This document shows, piece after piece, positions 9,195 to 18,834 of a stretch of 64,000 bases of DNA (positions within the stretch are counted from its first letter, which is position 1; every line of letters begins with the position of its first letter). Below the pieces are notes generated by a model, which worked only from the letters and a program-made list of their open reading frames with translations, searched no databases and was not told where the DNA came from. Both the position numbers and the translations under genes were made by a program. The DNA comes from Natronococcus sp. AD-5 (GTDB taxonomy: Archaea > Halobacteriota > Halobacteria > Halobacteriales > Natrialbaceae): the NCBI RefSeq assembly GCF_030734285.1, contig NZ_CP132294.1, forward strand, positions 1,612,001 through 1,676,000, written 5' to 3'.

Positions 9195-9306
9195 TTTCGT
9201 AAACGAAAGCCTTTATGATATTGTGTCCGTACACGTACTACCCGTACCAGAAGATGATCTCACAGATATTCGCCCTCGCGGTTGACGAACGTTTCCATCC
9301 AGGTGA
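9195..9306 (+). promoter_or_regulatory. Promoter, palindromic operator candidate and Shine-Dalgarno of the nitrite/nitrate reductase operon
   Basis: A perfect TTTCG-TAAA-CGAAA palindrome (9195-9208) abuts a TATA-like CTTTATGAT (about 9211-9219). The likely transcript start near 9240 leaves a leader of about 70 bases. AGGTGATT at about 9300-9307 matches the end of haloarchaeal 16S rRNA and sits five to seven bases before ATG 9312. The palindrome upstream of TATA is a reasonable activator or repressor site for nitrogen control; this is inference. Confidence 0.5.
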
Positions 9307-9311
9307 TTCTA

Positions 9312-11078
9312 ATGAGTAATAAGAAAGAGGAGTGGAAGGACGGACTGTACGGCGACGACGTCCGGGCGAAGATCCTCGAGTTCGCCGAGCGCGGCTGGGA
9401 GTCGATCCCCGAGGAGGAACGCGACGAGTGGTTCACCCGGTTCAAGTTCTGGGGGCTCTTCCACCACCGGTCGGGTCAGGAGTCGTACTTCATGATGCGG
9501 CTGACCAACTGCGGAGGCGTGCTCGAGCCCGGTCAGTTGCGGGCGATCGGCGAGGTCGCCCGCGACTACGCGGTCGGGCCCGTCGAGAATCCCGAGTTCG
9601 GCGACGCCTGGATCGACCTCACGACCCGCCAGTCGATTCAGCTCCACTGGCTCAAACTCGAGGACGTCCCGGCGATCTGGGAGCGACTCGAGGCGGCCGG
9701 CGTCTCCTCCCGCTCGGCCGGCGGCGACACGATGCGCAACATCTCGGGGTGTCCCGTCGCGGGCAAGGGCGAGGAGTACGTCGAGAGTCGCGAGATCTTG
9801 GACGGGATTCAGGCCGAAATTCGCGACGACGACGACCTCTGTAACATGCCCCGGAAGTTCAACATCTCCGTCTCGGGCTGTCGTCAGGGCTGCGCCCAGG
9901 ACGCGATCAACGACGTCGGGCTCGAGCCCGCCCACAAGCTCATCAAGGGGGAGGAAATCAGGGGCTTCAACGTCCGCGTCGGCGGCGGCCTCGGCGGCCG
10001 GAAGCCGCGTCGCGCCCGGTCGCTCGATCTGTTCGTCCGCCCCGAACGGGCGGTCGAGACGGTGCGAGCGTTCGTCGAGTTCTACCACGAGGCGGGGAAC
10101 CGCCAGAACCGGTCGAAGAACCGCGCCCGGTTCTTCGTCGACGAGCGGGGAACCGACGAGATCCGCGCCGCCCTCGACGATCGGCTCGCGTTCGACCTCG
10201 AGTCCGCGGGGACGAACTTCCGCGGCGAGTACACGTACAACGCCGGTCGGCCGACCGACCGCGGCGCCCACGACCACGTCGGCGTCTACGACCAGGCGGA
10301 CGGGCGGAATTACGTCGGCCTCTCGGTGCCGGTCGGACGGCTTCCGGCGAACGAGGCGATCGAGCTCGCCGACCTCGCCGACGCGTACGGCTCGGGCGAA
10401 GTCCGACTCACCCGGCGCCAGAACCCGCTGGTGATGGACGTCCCCGACGACGCCCTCGAGGAGCTCATCGACGAGCCGCTGCTCGAGAAACACAGGCCCG
10501 AACCGAACCCCTTCGTGCAGGGAACGATGGCCTGCACCGGAACGGAGTTCTGCTCGCTCGCGCTCACCGAGACGAAGGCCCGCACGGCCCGGCTGCTGCG
10601 GTGGTTAGACGGGAACGTTTCCCTCCCCGACGACGTCGAGCGGATCAAGATCCACTACTCGGGCTGTACCGCCGACTGCGGGCAGGCGATGACGGCAGAC
10701 ATCGGGCTGCAGGGGATGCGCGCCCGCAAGGACGGGGAGATGGTCGAGGCGCTGGACGTCGGCGTCGGCGGCGGAATGGGCGCAGACCCCTCGTTCGTCG
10801 AGTGGATCCGCCAGCGCGTCCCCGCCGACGAGCTGCCGGGACTGCTCCGCAACCTGCTCGAGTCGTACGCCGCCCTCCGCGAGGACGGGCAGCCGTTCCG
10901 CGAGTGGGTCGAAGCAACCGGCCACGAGACGCTGGTCGAACTCGCCGAGCCCGAGGAGGCCTCGGGGTATACGGACCCCTGTCTGACCGACGGCAAGCAG
11001 TCGTGGTACCCCTTCGACGACGGGCCCAGCCCGGCGCCGACGGCCCCCGACGGAACGCCGCTGGAGGCCGACGACTGA
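9312..11078 (+). CDS. nirA: Ferredoxin-dependent assimilatory nitrite reductase (nitrite/sulfite reductase family)
   Basis: 588 residues. Two ferredoxin-like nitrite/sulfite reductase halves are visible (TNCGGVLEPGQLRAIGEVA and LSVPVGRLPANEAIELADLA). Each half is followed by a siroheme/4Fe-4S region. The cofactor cysteines are Cys408 and Cys414 (CTGTEFC) and Cys452 and Cys456 (CTADC), giving the family spacing CX5C…CX3C. It reduces nitrite to ammonium with electrons from ferredoxin in the cytoplasm. The adjoining nasA makes nitrite rather than sulfite the substrate; in Haloferax the equivalent gene has been called nasD. The ATG at 9312 has a good ribosome-binding sequence. It leads a three-gene operon: the next gene starts two bases after its stop. 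Confidence 0.92.
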   Translation: MSNKKEEWKDGLYGDDVRAKILEFAERGWESIPEEERDEWFTRFKFWGLFHHRSGQESYFMMRLTNCGGVLEPGQLRAIGEVARDYAVGPVENPEFGDAWIDLTTRQSIQLHWLKLEDVPAIWERLEAAGVSSRSAGGDTMRNISGCPVAGKGEEYVESREILDGIQAEIRDDDDLCNMPRKFNISVSGCRQGCAQDAINDVGLEPAHKLIKGEEIRGFNVRVGGGLGGRKPRRARSLDLFVRPERAVETVRAFVEFYHEAGNRQNRSKNRARFFVDERGTDEIRAALDDRLAFDLESAGTNFRGEYTYNAGRPTDRGAHDHVGVYDQADGRNYVGLSVPVGRLPANEAIELADLADAYGSGEVRLTRRQNPLVMDVPDDALEELIDEPLLEKHRPEPNPFVQGTMACTGTEFCSLALTETKARTARLLRWLDGNVSLPDDVERIKIHYSGCTADCGQAMTADIGLQGMRARKDGEMVEALDVGVGGGMGADPSFVEWIRQRVPADELPGLLRNLLESYAALREDGQPFREWVEATGHETLVELAEPEEASGYTDPCLTDGKQSWYPFDDGPSPAPTAPDGTPLEADD

Positions 11079-11080
11079 CC

Positions 11081-11374
11081 ATGCGTCGCCGGCTCGACGT
11101 GACCGCCTACACCACGTTCGACCACGTCGACGCCCGCGCCGCGGGCGACGGCTGGGTCGACGAGGCGGTCGCCGTCCTCGACGTGGAATCGCCGCGCGAC
11201 GAGCGAACGGTCACGCTGGGCCTCGAGCTCGATCCCGGCGACCTCGCCCGTCTCGATCCTCACGCCGACTTCGTCCCGCTGACGCCCGGCCAGGCGCGGG
11301 TGCTCGCCGCGGAGCTGGAGGCGGCCGCCGACGCGGCCGAGCGCGGCGAGGCGATGACGAGCGGGAGGGGGTGA
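11081..11374 (+). CDS. DUF6360-like small protein between nitrite and nitrate reductase
   Basis: 97 residues starting MRRRLDVTAYTTFDHVDA and ending in a helical Ala/Glu-rich stretch. This opening and the central VTLGLELDPGDLARLDPHA resemble the haloarchaeal DUF6360 family as I remember it. No cofactor motif, signal or membrane segment is visible. Two bases separate it from the nitrite reductase stop and six bases from the nasA start, so it is translated from the same message. The position suggests an accessory role in nitrate assimilation, such as assembly or electron-transfer support, but nothing in the sequence proves this. Confidence 0.75.
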   Translation: MRRRLDVTAYTTFDHVDARAAGDGWVDEAVAVLDVESPRDERTVTLGLELDPGDLARLDPHADFVPLTPGQARVLAAELEAAADAAERGEAMTSGRG

Positions 11375-11380
11375 GCGACC

Positions 11381-13444
11381 GTGAGCGACCCGGTTTCGAC
11401 GACGTGCATGCGCTGTGCCGTCGGCTGCGGACACGTGCACCGCGCCGCCGACGTCGGCTACGGGATCGACGCCGTCCGCGGCGACGCCGCCCATCCGGTC
11501 AACCGGGGGTTGGCGTGCGCGCGAGGCATCCGCGAGAGCAAGGATCCCGACGGCGACTGGCTCGCCCAGCCGCTCGTCCGCCGCGACGGGGAGCTCCGAC
11601 GGACGACCTGGGACGTCGCGCTCGCACGCGCGCTCGAGGGGCTGGGGCGGGCCCACGACCGGGACCCGGACGCCGTCGCGATCCTCGGCAGCGGCCAGCA
11701 GACCAACGAGGCCGCCTACGCGCTCGGAAAGGTCGCTCGCGGCGGGTTCGGCACCCGCCACTACGACGCCAACACGACGCTGTGTATGGCCAGCGCGGTG
11801 ACGGCGTACTACCAGGCGTTCGGCAGCGACGCTCCGCCGTGTACCTACGCCGATATCGACGACGCCGATCGCCACGTGATCTGGGGAGCCAACCCCGCGG
11901 TCGCTCACCCCGTGCTGTTTCGCTGGCTCAAGCGGAGCGCCGACGAGGAGGGCGTCGAAATCGTCGTCGTCGACCCGGTGCGCTCCGAGACCGCGGAGAA
12001 CGCCGCTCACCACGTCGCGCCCGATCCAGGCAAGGACCTCGCCCTGGCCCGAGCGGTCCTCGCGCGACTCGTCGCCACCGACCGCGTCGACGAGGCGTTC
12101 GTCGAGGACGCGACCGACGGCTTCGACGCGCTTTGCGACGCGCTCCCCGACGCCGAGTCAGCCGCCGCGGCGGCCGGCGTCGAACTGACCGACGTCGACC
12201 TCCTGGCGGACGCGCTCGAGCGGCGAGCGCTCCTCTACTGGGGAATGGGCGTCAACCAGCACGTCCAGGGCACCGAGACGGCGCGGGCGCTGATCGACCT
12301 GACGCTGGCGACCGGCAACCTCCGGCCCGGCGGCGGTCCGTTCTCGCTTACCGGGCAGGCCAATTCCATGGGAACCCGCATCTGTTCTTCGAAGGGAACC
12401 TGGCCCGGCCAGCGGGCCTTCACCGACCCCGATCACCGGCAGTCCGCCGCCGATCACTGGGGGGTACCGGTCGAGCGCCTGCCGGACGACCCCGGACCGG
12501 GCCCGGTCGGCATCCTCGAGGCCGACGCGGTCGAGGCGGTCTGGACCGTCGCGACCAACCCCGTCGCCGGGATGCCCGACGCAGACGCCGCCCGCGAGGC
12601 GCTCGAGGACGCCTTCGTCGTCGCCCAGGACGCCTTCCGCACGGAGACGACCGCGGTCGCCGACGTGGTCCTCCCCGCGGCGACGTGGGGCGAGTCCGAA
12701 GGGACGACGACGAACATGGAACGGACTATCTCGCGCGTGCGGGCGGCCACCGACACCCCGAGCGGGGTGCGGTCGGACCTCGAGATCGTCGCCACGGTCG
12801 GTTCGCGGCTCTTTCCCGACCTCTTCGAGACGGGGGCGCCGGAACCGTCGGCGGTCTTCGACGAGTTCGCGGCGCTGACGGCGGGGACCGCCGCCGACTG
12901 TTCGGGCATCAGCTACGAGCGACTCGAGGAGGCCCGCGCGGTCCGCTGGCCCGCACCCGACGAAACGAGCGCCGGCGGCTACCGCTACTACGGCGACGGG
13001 TCGTGGTCGTTCCCGACCGAGACGGGAAACGCCCGGTTCTCGACCGGGCTGCAGGCGCCGCTTCCCGAACCGATCGACGACGAGTACGACCTCGTGCTGA
13101 CGACGGCCCGCGAGGCCGACGGCTACAACACGGGCGTCCGCTCGCGGAGCGACTCGAGCGACGAACCGGTCGCGCGCGTTCACCCCGACACCGCCGACGC
13201 GCACGCCCACGCCGTGGACGACGACCGCGTCACTATCACCTCCCGGCGCGGCGCCGTGACGGCCCGCGTCGATCGGGACGAGGGGATCCCGCGGGGAATG
13301 GTCTGGCTCCCCATTCACCACCCGGAAACCAACCGACTCACCCTCTCCGACCGCGATCCGCAGTCGAAGGAACCGCACTTCAAACAGTGTGCCGTCAGGC
13401 TGGCGGCTCCCCGGGCGGCACTTCCGCCCGCAACGGCCGACTGA
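11381..13444 (+). CDS. nasA: Assimilatory nitrate reductase, molybdopterin oxidoreductase family
   Basis: 687 residues with a GTG start six bases after the preceding stop. The N-terminal 4Fe-4S ligands are Cys9, Cys12 and Cys16 (CMRCAVGC) plus the Cys in GLACARGI. Molybdenum bis-MGD-binding stretches follow (AILGSGQQTNEAAYALGK, HVIWGANPA, GMGVNQHVQGTETARALIDL, DVVLPAATWGESEGT) and a C-terminal ADC-like domain ends the protein. There is no Tat signal, so it is cytoplasmic, as expected for assimilatory NasA. It reduces nitrate to nitrite, which the product of the first gene of this operon reduces to ammonium. Ferredoxin is the usual donor in haloarchaea. Dissimilatory NarG is excluded by the short length, missing Tat signal and context. 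Confidence 0.9.
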   Translation: MSDPVSTTCMRCAVGCGHVHRAADVGYGIDAVRGDAAHPVNRGLACARGIRESKDPDGDWLAQPLVRRDGELRRTTWDVALARALEGLGRAHDRDPDAVAILGSGQQTNEAAYALGKVARGGFGTRHYDANTTLCMASAVTAYYQAFGSDAPPCTYADIDDADRHVIWGANPAVAHPVLFRWLKRSADEEGVEIVVVDPVRSETAENAAHHVAPDPGKDLALARAVLARLVATDRVDEAFVEDATDGFDALCDALPDAESAAAAAGVELTDVDLLADALERRALLYWGMGVNQHVQGTETARALIDLTLATGNLRPGGGPFSLTGQANSMGTRICSSKGTWPGQRAFTDPDHRQSAADHWGVPVERLPDDPGPGPVGILEADAVEAVWTVATNPVAGMPDADAAREALEDAFVVAQDAFRTETTAVADVVLPAATWGESEGTTTNMERTISRVRAATDTPSGVRSDLEIVATVGSRLFPDLFETGAPEPSAVFDEFAALTAGTAADCSGISYERLEEARAVRWPAPDETSAGGYRYYGDGSWSFPTETGNARFSTGLQAPLPEPIDDEYDLVLTTAREADGYNTGVRSRSDSSDEPVARVHPDTADAHAHAVDDDRVTITSRRGAVTARVDRDEGIPRGMVWLPIHHPETNRLTLSDRDPQSKEPHFKQCAVRLAAPRAALPPATAD

Positions 13445-13599
13445 CGGACCGATTCGTCTCGGTCATACGCCGGACTGGTAGTTATCGACGCGAAAAACGA
13501 CTCGAGCGGAAGTAGAAGGCGAACCGCCGTCGACGTCCCCCCTCGCCGTTCGTGAGGAGTGTCGTCCTGCTCTCAGGATGCGTAGGCCACTCCGTCTCC

Positions 13600-16119
13600 T
13601 CAGAGCGAACTGAGCACGACGACCGGGCACGGGGCGTTCTGGATGACGTGCTCGACGCGATGCCCGTAGAAGGCGCGTTGGCTGATCGGCCGCATCTCGG
13701 TTCCCATGATGATGAGGTCGACGTCGTCCTGGTCGGCGAGATCGACCATCGTGACCTCCGGTTGGTTGCTCACTTCGACCGTCGTGAGCACCTCGGCGCC
13801 CATCTCGTGGCCCAGTTCGGCCTCGCGGTCGACGATCTCCTCGCCGATCTCGATCGCCTTCGAGAGATCGGGCTGTTCGACGAACCGCTCTCCCACCGGC
13901 GGTTCGTCGACGACGTGGACGATCTCGACGATGGCGTTCTCCTGGGTGGCGATCGCGAAGGCGATCTCGGCAGCGTGGCGGTTGAACTCCGTTCCCGCCG
14001 TGGGGAGGAGAATGCGCCGCAAGCGCGTGTCCATCTCCTCGAGGGCGCTCTCGCCGGAGTACGGCGTGCTGACGACCATCGTCGGCGTCGACGCCTCCTG
14101 GATGACTTCGTCGACGGTTTCGCTGAAGAGCGGTTCGTCCGGGTCGCTCGCTCGCCCGGCCTCGCCGAGGACGGTCAGGTCGTAGTTGGGCGACTCGTCG
14201 AGAATCGTGTCGCTGATGCGGCCCTCGGTCTTGCGGACGAGGGTCCGCGGGGATCGGCTTTGCTCGCCGAGTTGGCGTTCGATCAGCTCGAACACCTCTT
14301 CGGTGACGTCGTGTTCGTCGTCCTCGTCGTGTTCGGCCAGGATCTCCCGCTCGAGTTCGTCGCTCGCGTCGTCCGCCGCCCGCTCCGTGGGGGTGACGAG
14401 GCGGCTGTCGGTTTCGTCGAGGTCGGCGTCGGTGGCGGTCGACGAATCGTCGGTCCTCGCGTCCCCTCGCCCGTCCGATCGCGTGGCGCGCCGGTTTCGG
14501 AACCGCTCGAGCAGGGTTCCGAACGACCCGTCGTCGCCGCCGTCACCCTCGTCCGCGACGTACATCGACGTCAGCTCGATGTCGCGGTTGCGGATCATCG
14601 GACCGAGCAGTCGGGCGGCGTACTGCGTGTCGGCACCGCCGCGGGTCGGCAGCAGGATCCGCGTGACGTTACCGAGGAAGCTCCGGCGCTGTCGCTTTTC
14701 CCGTTCGATGCGTTCGCGTTCCTCCTCCGTCACGGGCACCCGCGGGAGCGTGTACCGGAGCATCGGCGGCGCCATGATCGAGGTGATCACGGCGATGGCG
14801 ACGATGATGCTGTACATCTCGATGGTGAGAACGCCGAGGGTGAATCCCACGAGGGCGACGATGATCTCCATCGCCCCGCGGGCGTTGAGACCGGCGCCCA
14901 TGGTGACGCCCTCCCAGTGGCCGAGACCGACGGCCTTCGCGCCGACGTACGACCCGACGAACTTGCCGGCCACGGCGATCGCGAGCGCGGCGACGGCGAT
15001 CGCAAACACCGTCGGCTCGAGCAACCGGCCGAGGTCGACGCGCAGGCCGGCCGCCGCGAAGAAGATCGGCGCGAAGATCGAGAGCGTCACGATCTCGAAG
15101 ACGTGCTCGGTTTCGTAGTCGAACCGGTTGACCTGTCCGACGAGAATGCCGACGATGAACGCGCCGAGGACGACCTCGAGTTCCAGCGCGTGCGTGATGG
15201 AGCCCATCGCAAGGGCGAGCACCATGAGCGTCGTGATCTTGGCCATCTGACCGCCGATGTAGTTATCGACCTGGACGAAGATCCAGCGGACGATCCGCTG
15301 GCCGACGGTGAACCCGAAGACGAGGATGACGACGAGCGAGACGATCGTTCCGCCGATGCTCGAGAGTTCGATCTGCCCGGTGCGTTCGAGGCCCGCGACG
15401 AGCGCGAGCAGGATCCAGCCGACGGTGTCGTTGATCATTCCCGCGGCGAGGGTGATCTGCCCGAAGTTTCGGCGGATCTGTCCCATGTCCATGAGGATCT
15501 TCGCGATCACCGGGATCGCGGAGATGCTCATGGCGACCGCGACGAAGAGGCTGAACGTGAGTCGGCTTCCGTCCTCCGCGAGGAACGTCTCGGGGAGGTA
15601 CCAGGCGAAGGCGAAGCCGAACCCGAACGGGACGAGGATGCTCGCGAACGCGATCACCGTCGCTTCGGTCGCCTTCGAGACGATGAGATCGAGGTCGGTC
15701 TCGAGGCCGGTCAGGATGATCAGCATGATCAACCCGATCCACGACAGCACGCTGATGAGGTGGATGCCGGACTGAAGGTCGACGCCGTGGCCCGTGGTGA
15801 ACTCGACGGCGGCGGCCGTCGCCGACATCGCGCCCAGCAACGACGGACCGAGGACGATGCCGGCGGTCAACTCGCCGACGACCGACGGCAGCCCGAAGCG
15901 CTTCGCCACTTCGCCGAGCCCGCGCGCGAACAACAGCAGCAACGTCAGCATGGCGAACAGCCACACGAGCTCCTCGTGCGGGATCGCCTCCAGCTCGGAC
16001 GGATCGACCTGGAGGGGAACTGCGACCGCGTCGAAGAACGTCGCAGCGCCCGGGAACGACGAGGGCGGCGGTGGCGGCGAGACCGACGAAAGCACCGCCG
16101 TCGGGACGGTCAGTGCCAT
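13600..16119 (-). CDS. Kef-type cation/proton antiporter fused to universal-stress-protein domains
   Basis: 839 residues. About residues 40-430 form a 12-13 segment Na+/H+ exchanger (CPA2/Kef) domain, with FGLPSVVGELTAGIVLGPSLLG, a GLETDLDL motif, SISAIPVIAKILMDMGQI and NARGAMEIIVALVGFTLG. From about 485 (RILLPTRGGADTQYAARLL) a first UspA-like domain is interrupted by a long acidic Asp/Ser/Thr-rich stretch around 535-600. A second complete UspA domain starts at RRILLPTAGTEFNRHAAEIA and ends with the nucleotide-binding signature MGTEMRPISQRAF…PCPVVVL. It probably exchanges Na+ or K+ for H+ with regulation by nucleotide bound to the cytoplasmic USP tail. It stands alone, convergent with nasA. 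Confidence 0.85.
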   Translation of the reverse strand: MALTVPTAVLSSVSPPPPPSSFPGAATFFDAVAVPLQVDPSELEAIPHEELVWLFAMLTLLLLFARGLGEVAKRFGLPSVVGELTAGIVLGPSLLGAMSATAAAVEFTTGHGVDLQSGIHLISVLSWIGLIMLIILTGLETDLDLIVSKATEATVIAFASILVPFGFGFAFAWYLPETFLAEDGSRLTFSLFVAVAMSISAIPVIAKILMDMGQIRRNFGQITLAAGMINDTVGWILLALVAGLERTGQIELSSIGGTIVSLVVILVFGFTVGQRIVRWIFVQVDNYIGGQMAKITTLMVLALAMGSITHALELEVVLGAFIVGILVGQVNRFDYETEHVFEIVTLSIFAPIFFAAAGLRVDLGRLLEPTVFAIAVAALAIAVAGKFVGSYVGAKAVGLGHWEGVTMGAGLNARGAMEIIVALVGFTLGVLTIEMYSIIVAIAVITSIMAPPMLRYTLPRVPVTEEERERIEREKRQRRSFLGNVTRILLPTRGGADTQYAARLLGPMIRNRDIELTSMYVADEGDGGDDGSFGTLLERFRNRRATRSDGRGDARTDDSSTATDADLDETDSRLVTPTERAADDASDELEREILAEHDEDDEHDVTEEVFELIERQLGEQSRSPRTLVRKTEGRISDTILDESPNYDLTVLGEAGRASDPDEPLFSETVDEVIQEASTPTMVVSTPYSGESALEEMDTRLRRILLPTAGTEFNRHAAEIAFAIATQENAIVEIVHVVDEPPVGERFVEQPDLSKAIEIGEEIVDREAELGHEMGAEVLTTVEVSNQPEVTMVDLADQDDVDLIIMGTEMRPISQRAFYGHRVEHVIQNAPCPVVVLSSL

Positions 16120-16432
16120 TCTCGATCGCCTCCGGAAGCGCTACCTAGCGGACGCTCTCTCGACCTTCGATGCCCGTCGGACGAACGCAGAAAATGGAGG
16201 GGGAACATTGTTCGGTATCCCGGTAGGGTTGGTAGTGACCGTACGAACCGCCCAGTGACAAACCCTATGATTATCGACCGCACCGGGCCGGCGCGACCTC
16301 GAGTCCGGTCGACGGCGACTCCCGGAACGATCGGCCGCTGTGTACCTCTCCCGACCGAGCGTCTTCGGCTCGACGCTTCGGTGCGCGCCGTTCGCAAACG
16401 GCGCAGCGTGCGCCGTCTTGCGCCGCGGTCGA
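16120..16432. other. Intergenic gap with the antiporter promoter
   Basis: 313 bases without a gene. A TAGGGTT…AACCCTA inverted repeat (roughly 16224-16270) lies upstream of the antiporter and might be regulatory. Nothing else is recognisable. Confidence 0.35.
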
Positions 16433-17287
16433 TCACTCGAGACCGCGCTCGCGGATCCGCAGTCGAATCCCGTCCGGATCGGCCGTCTCGAATCCGCTGC
16501 CCTCCGCACCGGTGGTGTCGATCCCCCGTCGTTCGAGCCGCTTGCGGAGCGCGGCGAGCGCGTCCTCCTCGGGGACGACGAGTTCGAACCACTCGAGTCC
16601 GCGCCCTCGCGGCGGCGCCGACCGCCTCTCCCACACGTTCAGTCCGAGGTGATGGTGGTAGCCGCCGGCGGCGACGAAGAGCGCCGAGTCGTCGTACCGC
16701 TGTTTGATTCCCGTCCCGAGGGCGTCGACGTAGAACTCCCGGGCCGCCGGCAGCGACGATACCTCGAGGTGGACGTGGCCGACGGTCGTCGCGTCCGGGC
16801 TCGACGTCCGTCCGCGACCCGCGCTCCGGACGCCCTCGATGACGAGCGGTTTCGTGTCGATTCCGATCGTGCCGTCGTCGGCGACGGGCCACGCCTCGCG
16901 CGGTCGGTCGCGGTACACCTCGATCCCGTTTCCCTCCGGATCCGAGAGGTACAGCGCCTCGCTCACGACGTGGTCCGCCGTGCCCTCGAGCCGCCAGCGA
17001 TCCTCGATCCGCTCGAGGGCGTCGCCGAGCGCCGCCCGCGACGGAACGAGAAACGCCGTGTGGAACAATCCCGTCTCGTCATCCTCTCGAGGCGGCGCCG
17101 CCGCGTCCTCGACGAGCACGACGAGCGGTTCCCCGCCCGCGGCGAGGATCGCGCGGTCGTCGCTGATCTCCCGTACGTCGAGTCCGATCACCGTCTCGTA
17201 GAAGCGGCGAACCTGCTCGAGATCGTTCACCCGGAGCGCGACGCGCCCGACCGTCGTCGCGGCCGGCAAGACACCTTCGGCAGCCAT
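16433..17287 (-). CDS. Two-domain VOC-family protein (catechol 2,3-dioxygenase / glyoxalase-like)
   Basis: 284 residues with two glyoxalase/bleomycin-resistance (VOC) modules. Each contains the beta-alpha-beta-beta-beta pattern: VGRVALRVNDLEQVRRFYE… SDPEGNGIEVYRDRP, then VGHVHLEVSSLPAAREFYVDA… HHHLGLNVWE… ADPDGIRLRI. His residues in GRVAL/GHVHLEV and Glu in GIEVY fit a divalent-metal site, as in CatE-type extradiol dioxygenases of Bacillus and haloarchaea. The substrate is not predictable. The frame continues upstream, but the start MAAEGVLPAATTVG at 17287 is right for the family; upstream is the transporter gene in another frame. Confidence 0.8.
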   Translation of the reverse strand: MAAEGVLPAATTVGRVALRVNDLEQVRRFYETVIGLDVREISDDRAILAAGGEPLVVLVEDAAAPPREDDETGLFHTAFLVPSRAALGDALERIEDRWRLEGTADHVVSEALYLSDPEGNGIEVYRDRPREAWPVADDGTIGIDTKPLVIEGVRSAGRGRTSSPDATTVGHVHLEVSSLPAAREFYVDALGTGIKQRYDDSALFVAAGGYHHHLGLNVWERRSAPPRGRGLEWFELVVPEEDALAALRKRLERRGIDTTGAEGSGFETADPDGIRLRIRERGLE

Positions 17288-17508
17288 TACGGCGGAATTG
17301 GCGGTCTGACGGGTTAGGTCTTTTCGCACCGGCGGAACGGGCGGCGTATCCGTTCCCCGTAGCACGCACCACCGCTTGAGGGTATCGTTCGATTCGACCG
17401 TCGGATGCTGGGTGACGGTCGACGACAACTGCCGTTTTCGAGGACCGGTCCCTCGAGACGCGCAGCGCCACCGCCAGCCTGATCGGCGGCCGACGAGAGG
17501 GTTGGCGA

Positions 17509-18834
17509 TCAGTCGTCGGCCGTGACGGCCGGCGCGTCCGCGCCGCTTTCGGGTTCGTCGACGATCCAGCCGGCGGTGGTCGCCTCCTCGGCGACGCGGG
17601 GCTGGAAGACCCACGCGCTCAGCGCGAGGATCGGGACCATCGTCAGCGCGACGACCGCGTAGCCGACGTGGAAGTTCGGCAGGAACGGCGCGGCGAAGAC
17701 CAGCGGATAAACCGTGCCGCCGATCGTACCGATCCCGCCGACGACGCCGGCGACGGTTCCCGAGTTGTTCGGAAACATCGCGGGCACCTGCGCGAAGATC
17801 GCACCTTCCGAGAACGCGCAGCTCACGCCGACGACGAACCCGGCGGCGACGGCGAGGTAGACGTTGCCGGTCAGTCCGGCGGCAGTCATTCCGACCAGCG
17901 CGAGCACGACGAGCGCGAGCGTGGCGAACGTCCACTGCTCGCGGTAGCGGCCGTCGAACCACGGGAGCAACTCGAGTTCCCGGCGCGCGACGACGTCGCT
18001 GATGTAGCCGCCCAGGGGCCGGAGCAGCCCGGCGGCGATCGAAAACGTCGCCGCGAACGTCGCGGCGATCACGAGGTCGCCCTCGCCGAACCCCTCGCGG
18101 TAGTAGGTGCCCAGCCAGCCGTTCATCGCGACCTCGAGGCCGAAGCTCATGACGTAGGCCGCCGAGAGGACGACCGCCCCGTGGCGGGTGGCGACGTAGA
18201 GCCACTGCCGAGCGCTGACGCCCCGTTTCGTCGCTTGCCGTCGCTGCTCGGTCCTGGCCGCCTTCCCGAACGCGAAGTAGACGATGCCCAGAACCACGGC
18301 CAGCAGGCCCGTGTAGAAGAACGCGGCCCGCCAGTTCGTCGCGAACAGCGGGCCGGCGTACCCCTCGCCGAACAGCCGCGGGAGCGTGAAGTACGCGCCC
18401 AGCCCCGCGCCGGCGTTGCCGACGCCGGCGAAGATTCCTTCCGCCAGCCCGAGGTTCTCCTCCTCGAACCACTGGGAGACGTGCTGGATGCCGATGACGA
18501 AGGTGATCCCCGCCAACGAGGCGACGACGCGCGAGGCGGTAAAGACCTCGTAGCTCCGGGCGAACGCGCTGGCGATCGAAAAGATCCCGACGATCACCAG
18601 CGTCGCTCCGGCGGTCACAGGCGCGCCGTACCGATCGGTGAGCGGACCGATGAAGATGCGGCCCAGCGGGACGGCCACGACGGCCGCGCTCGAGACGAGC
18701 CCCAGCTGGGCGACCGAGAGTCCGAACTCGTCGGCGATCTCACCGGTGAACGGCGCGAAGGAGAACCAGATCACGAACCCGAGGTTGAACATCGCCGTCG
18801 CGAGCAGGAGGTTCCGCCACTTGCCGTGGATCAT
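17509..18834 (-). CDS. nasB: NarK/NasB-type nitrate/nitrite MFS transporter
   Basis: 441 residues, 12 membrane helices. NarK family nitrate signatures are visible: [17 protein letters not shown] in helix 5 and [18 protein letters not shown] in helix 11, plus the MFS motif [13 protein letters not shown] between helices 2 and 3. Arg residues in helices 2 and 8 bind nitrate in this family. It imports nitrate and/or exports nitrite across the cytoplasmic membrane for the reductases encoded at 9.3-13.4 kb. Unlike the common nasA-nasB arrangement it lies about 4 kb away on the other strand, with its own promoter region near 18930 (CGTAAATAAGG read on -). Confidence 0.88.
   Translation of the reverse strand: MIHGKWRNLLLATAMFNLGFVIWFSFAPFTGEIADEFGLSVAQLGLVSSAAVVAVPLGRIFIGPLTDRYGAPVTAGATLVIVGIFSIASAFARSYEVFTASRVVASLAGITFVIGIQHVSQWFEEENLGLAEGIFAGVGNAGAGLGAYFTLPRLFGEGYAGPLFATNWRAAFFYTGLLAVVLGIVYFAFGKAARTEQRRQATKRGVSARQWLYVATRHGAVVLSAAYVMSFGLEVAMNGWLGTYYREGFGEGDLVIAATFAATFSIAAGLLRPLGGYISDVVARRELELLPWFDGRYREQWTFATLALVVLALVGMTAAGLTGNVYLAVAAGFVVGVSCAFSEGAIFAQVPAMFPNNSGTVAGVVGGIGTIGGTVYPLVFAAPFLPNFHVGYAVVALTMVPILALSAWVFQPRVAEEATTAGWIVDEPESGADAPAVTADD

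Noticed and set aside
13552-16707. 1051-codon + strand frame opposite the antiporter
   Set aside because: Composition is His/Arg/Glu repeats typical of an antisense shadow; the - frame has all transporter motifs.
16433-18472. 679-codon - strand frame fusing the VOC protein to an upstream region
   Set aside because: The upstream part is an out-of-frame reading of the transporter gene; the VOC family start is at 17287.
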